Shown: positions 1 to 7,038, counted from the stretch's first letter. The stretch is 10,472 bases of DNA from Victivallales bacterium (GCA_017964325.1 JAGCSE010000175.1:1-10472), one strand, 5' to 3'. The notes: a model not told the origin generated them from the sequence alone. Program-made: numbers and translations.

Positions 1-419
1 CAGAGGGCGCGGTCCCATTTGACGTCTTTTCCAGGAAAGAAGCCGCCGGTGGCTACATATTTGCAATTCCACATCTTATGTTCGTCGATGACTTTGTTCG
101 GATTGCGTTCCATTTCGCCGATGCCCGTGTGGGTGACGGCGCATTGGAGGCCTTCGCCTTCCAGAATCTTCTTGATTTCCGTGGCGGCGATAGGGCCGTG
201 GCCCGACAATTGGACACCGTCGTAGCCCATCTTCTTGACCTTCGCGCAGGAATCCGCCAGACCGGCTGGCGTTTTCGTGAATTCGCGGACAGTGTACATC
301 TGCGCGGCGAGAAGCGCCTTCTTCGGAGCGAGGTTCGCGGCGGCTTCCTGTCCTTTCAGGTTGAGGCCGAGTGCCGCGGCGCTCAGCCCCATGCATTTGA
401 GCATATCACGTCTGTTCAT
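1..419 (-). CDS. Sugar phosphate isomerase/epimerase-like TIM-barrel protein with Tat-type signal (3' part outside window)
   Basis: The 5' end of a gene is seen: 139 codons open to the left edge, starting at ATG 419-417 with an AGGA Shine-Dalgarno at about 428-431. The N-terminus NRRDMLK followed by a small hydrophobic stretch (GLSAAALGL) resembles a twin-arginine export signal, so the protein is probably translocated folded to the periplasm. After about residue 37 the sequence AAQMYTVREF, then KVKKMGYDGVQLSG and a later VTHTGI, follows the start of the xylose-isomerase-like TIM-barrel family (AP_endonuc_2, sugar phosphate isomerase/epimerase; usually about 280-320 residues). The catalytic metal ligands would lie in the missing part. 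It is the second gene of a minus-strand pair, 102 bases after the phosphatase-like gene, with a repeat array between. The substrate cannot be told. Family call fairly sure, export signal likely. Confidence 0.85.
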   Translation of the reverse strand, partial: MNRRDMLKCMGLSAAALGLNLKGQEAAANLAPKKALLAAQMYTVREFTKTPAGLADSCAKVKKMGYDGVQLSGHGPIAATEIKKILEGEGLQCAVTHTGIGEMERNPNKVIDEHKMWNCKYVATGGFFPGKDVKWDRAL

Positions 420-450
420 AGCTGTTTTCCTGTAATAAAATAATGATTTT

Positions 451-518
451 TCTAGAGCTTCTAGATTTTCTAGAGCTTCTAGATTTTCTAGAGCTTCTAG
501 ATTTTCTAGAGCTTCTAG
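451..518 (-). repeat. Array of seven TCTAGA-NNN nonamers between co-directional genes
   Basis: On the plus strand, seven perfect 9-base units run from 451 to 513. TCTAGA is followed alternately by GCT and TTT, giving an 18-base double period, and a truncated TCTAG closes the array at 514-518. On the transcribed minus strand the spacers read AGC and AAA. The array starts 3 bases after the phosphatase stop codon and ends about 30 bases before the TIM-barrel start. Because TCTAGA is self-complementary, neighbouring units can pair as 6-bp stems with 3-base loops, so the transcript could form a row of small hairpins. It may be an mRNA-processing or stability element, a weak terminator, or a neutral simple repeat. 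It is the counterpart of the array at 3699-3768. Confidence 0.9.
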
Positions 519-521
519 TAA

Positions 522-2366
522 TTACTCAAGCATAATAGCACGGAGCTTCGCGATATCGTCCTTCGTGAAGCCAAGGGAGATGACATAGTTTTCAACCTTT
601 TCCGTCATGTTTGCGCCCGGCAGGGCTTCGAACACTTTCACAAGATGGTTGAAGCGCTTTTCATGGTTGAAACCGACATCGCGGTTCCAGAAGCCCGTGA
701 CCTCCCAGTCGAGATAGAGCTCCTCTTCGGACACGCCGAGCAGGGCGTTGATGATGAAAGCGACGGCACCCGTGCGGTCTTGTCCTGCAATGCAATGGAA
801 ATCAATGGGATAGTTGTTTTCATCCAAGAAGACTTTGAAGACTTCCTTAAAGGCCGCCTTGCCGGAAGTGCCGCCCATGCCGCCGTAGGCGGAGGAGGAG
901 ATGTGGAACCACGTGGCGGCGTCGCCCATGGGGGAACCTTTCATGCCGAAGCATTCGGCAGATGAACGGAGGTCGATATCGCTCTTGATGCCAAGGGTTT
1001 TCGTCATGTATTCTTTCATTTCGTCGTCGAGGCGGTTCTCGCCGGGCCTGAAGCCTTTTTCGTATTTGTAGAGGTTTTTGAGATTGTCGGTATCAAAGGC
1101 AATCTGCTGTTTGAGGATTTCCGTGCGGGAGAGGGCCTTGCGTGGCTTGCCGCAGGCGAGGCCGCATCTCGTCTTGTCACTGAAGGCGATGACGGCGATG
1201 ACGTTCTTGCCTTGCTTGACGGGAATATCGATCGTGTTGTTGCGGACGCGCGCCTTCGAATGGCCGTTGCCCTGCCGCATGTAGTCGATGACTTTCACGT
1301 TGTTGACTGCCATGCACCAGTTCCAATCGGCGGCGCAGCCAATCTGCATATATCCATCTCGCGGCGACTCAAAGACTTGCATGAACAACGCGAGCTTGCC
1401 TTCGGAAGGATTTTCAACGGACAATTCGCCGTTGTTGTCAACGGTTTTGATGGTTTTCGCGGCACCGAGGAAGGTGTCCGGAATATCTGTAAGTTTCAGG
1501 AATTCGGCGGCTTTGCCAGTTTTTATCTTCCCCTCGGGGCAGAACGTCGCCCATTCAGGCGAGATGGAATAGCGGATGTATTCAACGGGCTGGACGTGGG
1601 CGAGTTCCGCTTTCGCCTTTTCAATACGATCTTTCAGAAGTTCTTCGTCTCCGGCGATTTCCGGATGTTCGCCTAACGCTTCCAGTTTGCTCAGGAAGAG
1701 GCGATGCGCATTGTTGTTGAGCCCGGCCGTGCGATAGACGATGCCCTGGCGGACGCGGCGTCCATTCAGTCCGATGCGGCCACCGAGATCGCGGACATTT
1801 GGTACGCCGTTGATTTTCAGCAATCTGGGGGCGTATTTCTCCGTGGAGAACGTCGCGACGGGAGAATCGAACGATCCGTTTTCCGTGACGGCGGTGACCT
1901 TCCAATAATAGGTCATCGCGATTTTCAGATTGTTCAGTTCGAGCCGCGGCTCCATGATGGTAGCAGACACGGAGGGAGCAAAGTCCTTCTTTTCAGAAAT
2001 GACGACTTGATAGGATGTTACATTTTCAGCGGTGGTTGTCCACTCCAGCATGACGGTCTTGGGATGGTAACCTTGCGATTTCATCTCTTCGCGCTTTTTC
2101 GCATCTGCAAAATAGGCGATGCGTTCATGATGCGGCATGTTGACGTAGTTTTTCTGAATCGTACGGAGGAGACGCACGACGGCACCTTCCTTCGGTGCTG
2201 TGATAGTCACTTTTTCGACGGGATTCGCATGGGGCGCTTCCGTGAGGGCGGTCACTTTCGGACCGTTTGGATAGAAAAGATAGATGGGGGCTTCCTGGTC
2301 GGGAAGGGCGAAAACAGTTGCACAGATGACGAAAAGCAGCAACGAGAGAAGATGTTTGGTTTTCAT
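522..2366 (-). CDS. Secreted tyrosine/serine protein phosphatase-like protein with domain insertion
   Basis: A 614-residue protein. Residues 1-20 (MKTKHLLSLLLFVICATVFA) form a signal peptide. About 50-175 looks like a fibronectin type III-like beta sandwich (VMLEWTTTAENVTSYQVVIS, then MTYYWKVTAVTENGSF). A phosphatase domain of the Y_phosphatase3 type begins with NGVPNVRDLGG (187-196 region) and YRTAGL (211-216), is interrupted by about 220 residues, then resumes with SDIDLRSSAE (462-471) and the P-loop HCIAGQDRTG (524-533). Cys525 and Arg531 are the CX5R catalytic pair. The insert (about 285-405) contains DWNWCMAVNNVKVID and KQGKNVIAVIAF, typical of a small galactose-binding-like beta sandwich of PVC-group secreted proteins. 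The start has AGGA about 7 bases upstream. It is the first gene of a minus-strand pair. The substrate is unknown: phosphoprotein, phosphoinositide or a sugar phosphate are all possible. Confidence 0.88.
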   Translation of the reverse strand: MKTKHLLSLLLFVICATVFALPDQEAPIYLFYPNGPKVTALTEAPHANPVEKVTITAPKEGAVVRLLRTIQKNYVNMPHHERIAYFADAKKREEMKSQGYHPKTVMLEWTTTAENVTSYQVVISEKKDFAPSVSATIMEPRLELNNLKIAMTYYWKVTAVTENGSFDSPVATFSTEKYAPRLLKINGVPNVRDLGGRIGLNGRRVRQGIVYRTAGLNNNAHRLFLSKLEALGEHPEIAGDEELLKDRIEKAKAELAHVQPVEYIRYSISPEWATFCPEGKIKTGKAAEFLKLTDIPDTFLGAAKTIKTVDNNGELSVENPSEGKLALFMQVFESPRDGYMQIGCAADWNWCMAVNNVKVIDYMRQGNGHSKARVRNNTIDIPVKQGKNVIAVIAFSDKTRCGLACGKPRKALSRTEILKQQIAFDTDNLKNLYKYEKGFRPGENRLDDEMKEYMTKTLGIKSDIDLRSSAECFGMKGSPMGDAATWFHISSSAYGGMGGTSGKAAFKEVFKVFLDENNYPIDFHCIAGQDRTGAVAFIINALLGVSEEELYLDWEVTGFWNRDVGFNHEKRFNHLVKVFEALPGANMTEKVENYVISLGFTKDDIAKLRAIMLE

Positions 2367-2408
2367 GGTGGTTCCTATTATTATTTAAAGTAAAAAGACG
2401 ACAACAAT

Positions 2409-2436
2409 AGTTTAATATGGGATTTCATTTTATCAA
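2409..2436 (-). promoter_or_regulatory. Candidate sigma-70-type promoter for the phosphatase-like gene
   Basis: On the minus strand TTGATA (2436-2431) matches the -35 consensus at 5 of 6 positions. TAAACT (2414-2409) matches the -10 consensus at 4 of 6, with a 16-base spacer. The distance to the start codon at 2366 is plausible. It lies in the AT-rich divergent region between the phosphatase and amidohydrolase genes. Weak matches of this kind occur by chance in AT-rich DNA. Confidence 0.3.
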
Positions 2437-2477
2437 GAGGAAAAAGCGGAAGATTTGCAAAGGCGGTTGAAGGCAGG

Positions 2478-2492
2478 TACATTATGGATGTA
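2478..2492. repeat. Short inverted repeat upstream of the amidohydrolase gene
   Basis: TACAT and ATGTA form a 5-base inverted repeat around a 5-base centre, 46 bases upstream of the chosen amidohydrolase start. It could be half-sites of an operator for the plus-strand operon. It is short enough to be chance, and nothing else in the window repeats it. Confidence 0.2.
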
Positions 2493-2524
2493 TTTATATT
2501 CAACTTGAAATACGATAAAAATCT

Positions 2525-2530
2525 AAAGGA
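2525..2530 (+). promoter_or_regulatory. Shine-Dalgarno that fixes the amidohydrolase start
   Basis: AAAGGA lies 7 bases before ATG 2538, the ideal spacing. It favours this start over the in-frame ATG at 2484, which has no such site and would add 18 residues not expected ahead of the family's first strand. Confidence 0.85.
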
Positions 2531-2537
2531 AAAAATT

Positions 2538-3695
2538 ATGAAACTGATTCGCGGCGGTTTGGTCAAGACGATGGCGTATGGCGACATCGAAGACGGGCAG
2601 ATTCTCATCGACGGCAACAAGATCGCGGCTGTCGGAAAGGACTTGGAAATTCCTGAAAATACGGAAGTCATTGATGCAACGGGATGTATCGTAACGCCTG
2701 GCCTGATTGACGCGCATACGCACATCGGCCTGCACGAATACGCCATCCGCTGGGAGGGCAACGACGTCAATGAAAGCGCAAAGCCGCTGACGCCGGACAT
2801 GCGGGCCATCGATGGCATCAATCCGCGGGACGAGCAGTTCGATGATGCGTTGGCGGCGGGCGTCACGACGGCCGCCATCGGGCCGGGCTCCGCCAACGTG
2901 GTCGGCGGCACGTTCGCCGCGTTCAAGTTGTACGGCCAATATATCGATGACATGGTCATCAAGGATCCTATCGCGATGAAATGCGCGTTTGGCGAGAATC
3001 CGAAAGGCGTGCATGGCCAGAAAGGCCGTTCGCCTGTGACGCGCATGTCCGTCGCGGCGTTGCTGCGCGGCCTGCTGATGAAGGCGAAACGCTACGTGGA
3101 TGAAATCGCTGAGTCTGAAAAGGATAAGACGAAGAATCGCCCCTACGATTCGGAATTGGAGGCGATGGTTCCCGTCATGAAGCGCGAGATCCCGCTGAAA
3201 GTCCATGCGCATCGCGCGGACGACATGCTGACGGCCATCCGCATTGCGCATGAGTTCGACGTGAAGATGACGTTGGACCATGTGACGGAAGGCCATCTGA
3301 TCGTCGATCGCCTGGCGAAGGAGCATTATCCCGTGCTGTGCGGTCCGTCATTTGGCGGCAAATCAAAATTTGAATTGAAGGACAAGACGTTCGCGACACC
3401 CGGCATCCTGAACAAGGCCGGCCTGACGGTCTGCATCATTACGGACGCTCCCGTGACGCCGTTGAACTATCTCCCTCTGTGCGCGGGACTTGCGGTGAAG
3501 GCCGGCATGGACGAAGAGGCCGCCTGGAAGGCCATTACGATTAATCCTGCGCGGGTTCTCGGCATTGAAAAACGAATCGGCTCGCTGGAGCCCGGAAAGG
3601 ACGCGGATATCGTCGTTTTCGACTCCAATCCGCTGCACGACATCCAGTATCATGCGAAATTCGTTTTGATCAACGGCGAAATTGTGATGAAATAA
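2538..3695 (+). CDS. Imidazolonepropionase-like metal-dependent amidohydrolase
   Basis: A 385-residue cytoplasmic protein with no signal peptide. It has the usual layout of the amidohydrolase superfamily: an N-terminal beta-sandwich strand pair (KLIRGGLVKT, GQILIDGNKIAAVG), then VTPGLIDAHTHIG with the metal ligands His60 and His62. Candidate ligands follow at His223/His225 (KVHAHR), His248 (LDHVTEGH) and Asp303 (ITDAP). The closing sequence NPARVLGIEKRIGSLEPGKDADIVVFD returns to the beta sandwich. This is closest to the COG1228 imidazolonepropionase-related group, which includes hydrolases of cyclic amides and dipeptides. No hut genes lie nearby, so histidine degradation is not indicated and the substrate is unknown. 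It is the first gene of a two-gene plus-strand operon; two stop codons in tandem (3693-3698) precede the repeat array and the next gene. Family call firm, reaction unassigned. Confidence 0.92.
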   Translation: MKLIRGGLVKTMAYGDIEDGQILIDGNKIAAVGKDLEIPENTEVIDATGCIVTPGLIDAHTHIGLHEYAIRWEGNDVNESAKPLTPDMRAIDGINPRDEQFDDALAAGVTTAAIGPGSANVVGGTFAAFKLYGQYIDDMVIKDPIAMKCAFGENPKGVHGQKGRSPVTRMSVAALLRGLLMKAKRYVDEIAESEKDKTKNRPYDSELEAMVPVMKREIPLKVHAHRADDMLTAIRIAHEFDVKMTLDHVTEGHLIVDRLAKEHYPVLCGPSFGGKSKFELKDKTFATPGILNKAGLTVCIITDAPVTPLNYLPLCAGLAVKAGMDEEAAWKAITINPARVLGIEKRIGSLEPGKDADIVVFDSNPLHDIQYHAKFVLINGEIVMK

Positions 3696-3698
3696 TAA

Positions 3699-3768
3699 TC
3701 TAGAAAATCTAGAGCTTCTAGAAAATCTAGGGCTTCTAGAAAATCTAGGGCTTCTAGAAAAAAACTAG
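3699..3768 (+). repeat. Second array of TCTAGA-NNN nonamers, ending just before a start codon
   Basis: Seven 9-base units from 3699 to 3761 read TCTAGA or TCTAGG followed alternately by AAA and GCT. The last unit runs into a tract of extra A residues and a final CTAG (3765-3768). The units at 3726 and 3744 have TCTAGG in place of TCTAGA. In RNA this G still pairs with the U of the neighbouring unit, so the 6-bp stems are kept. The array fills nearly the whole 75-base gap between the amidohydrolase stop and the next start codon, and occupies the place where a Shine-Dalgarno would normally be. Spacing by multiples of three keeps both flanking genes in one frame. Confidence 0.9.
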
Positions 3769-3770
3769 CC

Positions 3771-5642
3771 ATGGATATCGCCTCCCTCAAAAAACTGCGC
3801 ACGTTTCTGTATGATGCATACTGGCCGCCGTTTGCGCCCGAACTGGCGTTTGACGCGAAGCGCGGCGCGGAACTCTGCAATGCCGCCGGGGCAGATTCCG
3901 TCCGTTTCGGAAGCATCGGCAAATACGCCTTTTATCCGAGCAAGATCTATCCGCAGCATCCAGATTTGAATGGCCGTGATCTCTTGCAGGAAATGATCGA
4001 CACTGGCATCAAAGTCGTGGCGTACATTCCTGTCGCGCATGGCGCGCCCGGTTGCTGGGTGCGGGAGATGTATCCGCAATGGATCTGCCGCGACGACGAC
4101 GGCAACGAACTGGAGCCGCGTGGGCAGGCCAGCCATTTCGGCGGCGAACGGCTTGTATCTCTTTGCGCTTTCGGTGATTACGAAGAGAAGATTCTGCAAG
4201 TCGTCGATGAAATTCTGGCGTACGACATCGTCGCCGTGTATCTGGACGGACCGTATCAAGGATGGTGCGTGGAGAACATGATCTGCCAGTGCCCAGCCTG
4301 CAAGGCGCGTTATCTGCGTGATACAGGCAAGCCGTTGCCGCGCATCGATGAAGAGGATCGTTGGGACGAATATCAGCTGTGGAAACGGAAGAATCTCCTG
4401 GAGCTGCTGCGGAAAATCCATGCGAAGGCGGCGAAAAAAGGCCTGCCGCTCATGATGAATCGCACGGCGGCGGCGTTCTGCGGGACGAAGACGGAACTTG
4501 CGATGCTGGCGGAAGTCGATTGCTTTTTGATTGAAAACAATCGAGGCGGCATTGCGGGGGCGAGCCTGGCCCATGTGCTCGGCAAGATGATCTGGAACTA
4601 CACGAACGCCCATGCGCATCATCCGCGGCGGTCTGACGAGCAGTTCGAGAAAGCGACACTCGCGAACGGATGGCGGACAATGGCCATCGGCGGCAGTCCG
4701 ATCGTGTCCTACGCAGGCCGTTTCTTCCGTTCTGACAAATACATAGGGTATATCAAGAAAATGTTTGAGAACGGGCCGGTCGATCCGTTTACCTTCGAAC
4801 CGGAGCCACGACGTTTCGCCTGCGTCTTCTATCCGAACGACGAACGGTTGCGGTCGCATCAAAAAGCGAAGGACGAAGCGTCCGGACGGATCACGGACAT
4901 GCTGGCGGCGCACGGCATTCCCGTCATGGAACTGCCGGAAGCGTTGCTTGGGGCGGCAAGCGGCGAAGAAGAATGGTCGTTCGCCGCGAACATGATGCAG
5001 CCGAACGCCTTGGACGAATTCAAGGTGATATTCATTTCGCGTGACATCACGCTGACGCCGCAGCGGGAGGCGTGGTTGAAGGCGTTCATCGAAAATGGCG
5101 GCAACGTTGTGTTCAGTGGGCGGATTCCGCCCGCGTTCACGGATGCACAGCTGAAGCCGTTGGATGAACGGATGACAAAAGCATTCGAACTTCAGCGTTG
5201 GGGGACGAAACGCTACGATTCCTATCTAATCGCCGACTGGCATTACGACTGGATGACGCAGACGGAGTGTCGTGTCATGGAAGTGCCTGGAGCGGAAGTG
5301 AAAGCGCAGAGCGTTTTGTTCGACCGACAGGGCGAAATCCGTTGGGATTCCGTCTTCGTCAAGACGATGGGAAACGGTCGGTTCATCGTTTTCGATTCGC
5401 CGATTGAACAGTTGCTGTCTCCTGACAATGAAGAACTTGGACGATTTTTCCGTGATGTGTCGTTCATTGGGCAGACAATTCCGTTCGAACTGCTGGAAGC
5501 GGATGGCCCCGTCACGGTTTGTGTCTGGAAGCATTGCGTCATCATGACGGCTGCGCGGAAAACAAACGTGTCCTACCGTCTTTATGGAGAACGGCAGGAC
5601 ACGAAAGTTGTTGATGGTTGGATGGGCGTCTGTTTGAAATAA
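3771..5642 (+). CDS. GHL6-type putative glycoside hydrolase with trimerisation-like domain
   Basis: A 623-residue protein with no signal peptide, so probably cytoplasmic. Residues about 10-335 look like a TIM barrel of the hypothetical glycosyl hydrolase 6 type: YDAYWPPFAPELAFDAKRGAEL (split over 14-35), then IKVVAYIPVAHG (80-91), VAVYLDGPY (154-162) and the cysteine cluster CQCPACKARY (172-181). Asp159 (YLDG) and Glu255 (FLIENNRGG) sit at barrel strand ends and are candidate acidic catalytic residues. About 345-455 (ACVFYPNDERL, ITDMLAAHGIPVMELPE, FKVIFISRDITLTPQREAWLKAFIENGGNVVFSG, split) resembles the class-I amidotransferase-like fold of beta-galactosidase trimerisation domains. About 480-623 is a beta-rich tail. 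It is the second gene after the amidohydrolase. No Shine-Dalgarno is visible, because the repeat array abuts the start; no other in-frame ATG lies near. Activity is not established for this family. Confidence 0.82.
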   Translation: MDIASLKKLRTFLYDAYWPPFAPELAFDAKRGAELCNAAGADSVRFGSIGKYAFYPSKIYPQHPDLNGRDLLQEMIDTGIKVVAYIPVAHGAPGCWVREMYPQWICRDDDGNELEPRGQASHFGGERLVSLCAFGDYEEKILQVVDEILAYDIVAVYLDGPYQGWCVENMICQCPACKARYLRDTGKPLPRIDEEDRWDEYQLWKRKNLLELLRKIHAKAAKKGLPLMMNRTAAAFCGTKTELAMLAEVDCFLIENNRGGIAGASLAHVLGKMIWNYTNAHAHHPRRSDEQFEKATLANGWRTMAIGGSPIVSYAGRFFRSDKYIGYIKKMFENGPVDPFTFEPEPRRFACVFYPNDERLRSHQKAKDEASGRITDMLAAHGIPVMELPEALLGAASGEEEWSFAANMMQPNALDEFKVIFISRDITLTPQREAWLKAFIENGGNVVFSGRIPPAFTDAQLKPLDERMTKAFELQRWGTKRYDSYLIADWHYDWMTQTECRVMEVPGAEVKAQSVLFDRQGEIRWDSVFVKTMGNGRFIVFDSPIEQLLSPDNEELGRFFRDVSFIGQTIPFELLEADGPVTVCVWKHCVIMTAARKTNVSYRLYGERQDTKVVDGWMGVCLK

Positions 5643-5657
5643 GCCACGCTTCTGTTT

Positions 5658-5677
5658 GGCCGCGCAGGAGCGCAGCC
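5658..5677 (-). terminator. Strong hairpin in the convergent gap, possible terminator or palindromic repeat
   Basis: On the minus strand GGCTGCGC, loop TCCT, GCGCGGCC form an 8-bp GC stem that is fully paired in RNA when one G-U wobble is counted. Read on the plus strand, the same place is a C-A mismatch. The hairpin lies 15 bases after the plus-strand stop and 14 bases after the minus-strand stop, between converging genes. It is therefore placed to end or protect both transcripts, and fits the minus-strand one better. No run of U follows, so it is not a textbook intrinsic terminator. It could also be a dispersed intergenic palindrome of this genome. Confidence 0.55.
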
Positions 5678-5691
5678 CTCCCAATCGTTAA

Positions 5692-7017
5692 TTACGCATC
5701 GGGGAACAACTTGCGGATGTTGCGGAAATTGGCGTCCGCGATCATCTGGCCGAGAGCGGGCGTGGAGCGGACGGAGACGATCGGCGTGGATTCATAGCCG
5801 CCGCGGAGGAACGCCTCGAAGGTCGGAATGTAGCCGACGGCGTCGTCGCAAAGCTCTGCGATGAAGGTATATTTGGCTTTGGACCATTTTTTGATTTCGA
5901 AGCCCCATTCGACGAACAGTTCGCCGGGCGCGCCGCAGAAGACGGCGTCGCCGAAACGCATGGCCTGGACTTCGCGTTTGATGGTGCCTTCGTCGGAATA
6001 CGCGTCATAACGTTCCAAGAGAGCCGCTTCCGCGCCGCCGGGGGCGGTTGTGTTCTGCTTCGCGCGGGCTTGCGCAAGACGCATCTGGACGACGTAGTCG
6101 TTTTTCGGATATTTCGGCACGTCAAGAATTTCACTGACGGTTCCAAGATCCACGGACTTGCTGGGATAGGCCTTTTCGATGATCGCCATGGCCTTTCCTG
6201 CGAAGGCGCGGCCCATCTGTTCGGACTTCCAGACGCCTTTGCCCGGATAGGGGCAGTTCTGCAAGTATGGGCAGTGGTTGATGTTGCCGCAGGCGCCCTG
6301 CACGTAGAGGACGATCAGATCGTCGCCATAGACCTTCTGCAACGTCTCCTGGATGACGGCGGGGAAGTCGGCGGAGATGAGCGTGCCGCCTGTGACGTCG
6401 ATATGGACGGTGTAGTTGCAGATGACGGCGAACGGCTTGGCGTTGAGCTCTTCCTTGAAGACGATGGCGCCGAAAATAGGATCAATGTTGCTGGCCGGGC
6501 CTTCGCACTTTAGCGCACCGCCAGGGCCGAACTGTTCGGAGCAGTTCTCCATGCGGAAGCGGCGGACGAACGCGAGGCCTTCTTCCTGTTCCGTGCCGAT
6601 GCACATGACGGCGTCCTTCTGGCTGTTGGCGGCGTCGATGGCGGCCTGCGCCATGCGGGCGGGAACGCCTTCGTAGTACTCTTCATTACGCGGGCAGTTG
6701 GCGTTGGACGGACGGAGATCCGGTCCCGTGTGGGTATGCGTGGAGCAGATCATCACGTGGGATTCGAGAATGCCCGTGGCGTCATGGACGATCTTGCGGA
6801 CGCGTTGGCAGACTTCGGCCGTCATTGTGATGAGATCGCAGGTGATGAGGGCGACGCGTTCATCGCCGCTTCCCGCCACAATTGCCTTGGCGCGAAGGGG
6901 ATGGATGATTCCCGTGGAGACGCGTTTGTTGAAGTAGCCCGCCAGGCAGGTGCCGATGGGCGGCGTGATGTCGCTCTGCGCAACACCGACTTTCAATGTC
7001 TTGATTTCATCAGCCAT
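5692..7017 (-). CDS. Neutral/alkaline ceramidase-like protein lacking the nucleophile serine
   Basis: A 441-residue protein from ATG 7017. It follows the neutral ceramidase N-terminal domain: VGVAQSDITPPIGTCLAGY (10-28), STHTHTGPD (92-100), NYTVHIDVTGG (201-211), DLIVLYVQGACGNINH (233-248), CGAPGELFVEWG (361-372) and GGYESTP (406-412). The zinc ligands known from Pseudomonas ceramidase have likely counterparts in His94 or His96, His205, Glu366 and Tyr408. The nucleophile motif GD-[VI]-S-PN is here GNINH, with Asn247 in place of serine. With no signal peptide and no lipid-binding C-terminal domain (ceramidases are secreted, about 650 residues), a different hydrolase or a sugar-amide role is likelier than ceramide cleavage. 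The gene follows the toxin-like gene with a 2-base gap and uses a Shine-Dalgarno inside that gene. Family call firm. Confidence 0.88.
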   Translation of the reverse strand: MADEIKTLKVGVAQSDITPPIGTCLAGYFNKRVSTGIIHPLRAKAIVAGSGDERVALITCDLITMTAEVCQRVRKIVHDATGILESHVMICSTHTHTGPDLRPSNANCPRNEEYYEGVPARMAQAAIDAANSQKDAVMCIGTEQEEGLAFVRRFRMENCSEQFGPGGALKCEGPASNIDPIFGAIVFKEELNAKPFAVICNYTVHIDVTGGTLISADFPAVIQETLQKVYGDDLIVLYVQGACGNINHCPYLQNCPYPGKGVWKSEQMGRAFAGKAMAIIEKAYPSKSVDLGTVSEILDVPKYPKNDYVVQMRLAQARAKQNTTAPGGAEAALLERYDAYSDEGTIKREVQAMRFGDAVFCGAPGELFVEWGFEIKKWSKAKYTFIAELCDDAVGYIPTFEAFLRGGYESTPIVSVRSTPALGQMIADANFRNIRKLFPDA

Positions 7018-7018
7018 G

Positions 7019-7038
7019 TTCATTTCTCCTTGTTGTTG
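7019..7038. repeat. 20-bp direct repeat, copy A (junction of toxin-like and ceramidase-like genes)
   Basis: TTCATTTCTCCTTGTTGTTG is identical to 8083-8102. In the sense of the minus-strand genes it encodes NNKEK, the stop codon, and the AAGGAG Shine-Dalgarno of the ceramidase-like gene. Similarity continues a few bases further (GGTAT after a small indel), so the duplicated tract is near 28 bases. Confidence 0.9.

Noticed and set aside
451..518. CRISPR array
   Set aside because: Units are 9/18 bases with no variable spacers, and no cas gene is present.
1704..2393. Plus-strand open frame (229 codons) opposite the phosphatase-like gene
   Set aside because: Antisense shadow without motif or ribosome-binding site.
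2484..2537. Longer N-terminus for the amidohydrolase from ATG 2484
   Set aside because: The extra 18 residues (MDVFIFNLKYDKNLKEKI) precede the family's first strand and ATG 2484 lacks a Shine-Dalgarno, while ATG 2538 has AAAGGA at ideal spacing.
3650..3922. Minus-strand open frame across the array, with repeated LEALDF residues
   Set aside because: The repetition merely translates the nonamer array, and the rest lies opposite the ends of the two real plus-strand genes.
3765..4913. Long minus-strand open frame (382 codons) opposite the GHL6-type gene
   Set aside because: GC-rich antisense frame with an arginine/histidine-heavy composition and no family pattern; the plus-strand frame has clear domains.
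7018..7023. ATG 7023 as start of the ceramidase-like gene
   Set aside because: Only 2 bases separate it from the Shine-Dalgarno; ATG 7017 has 8.
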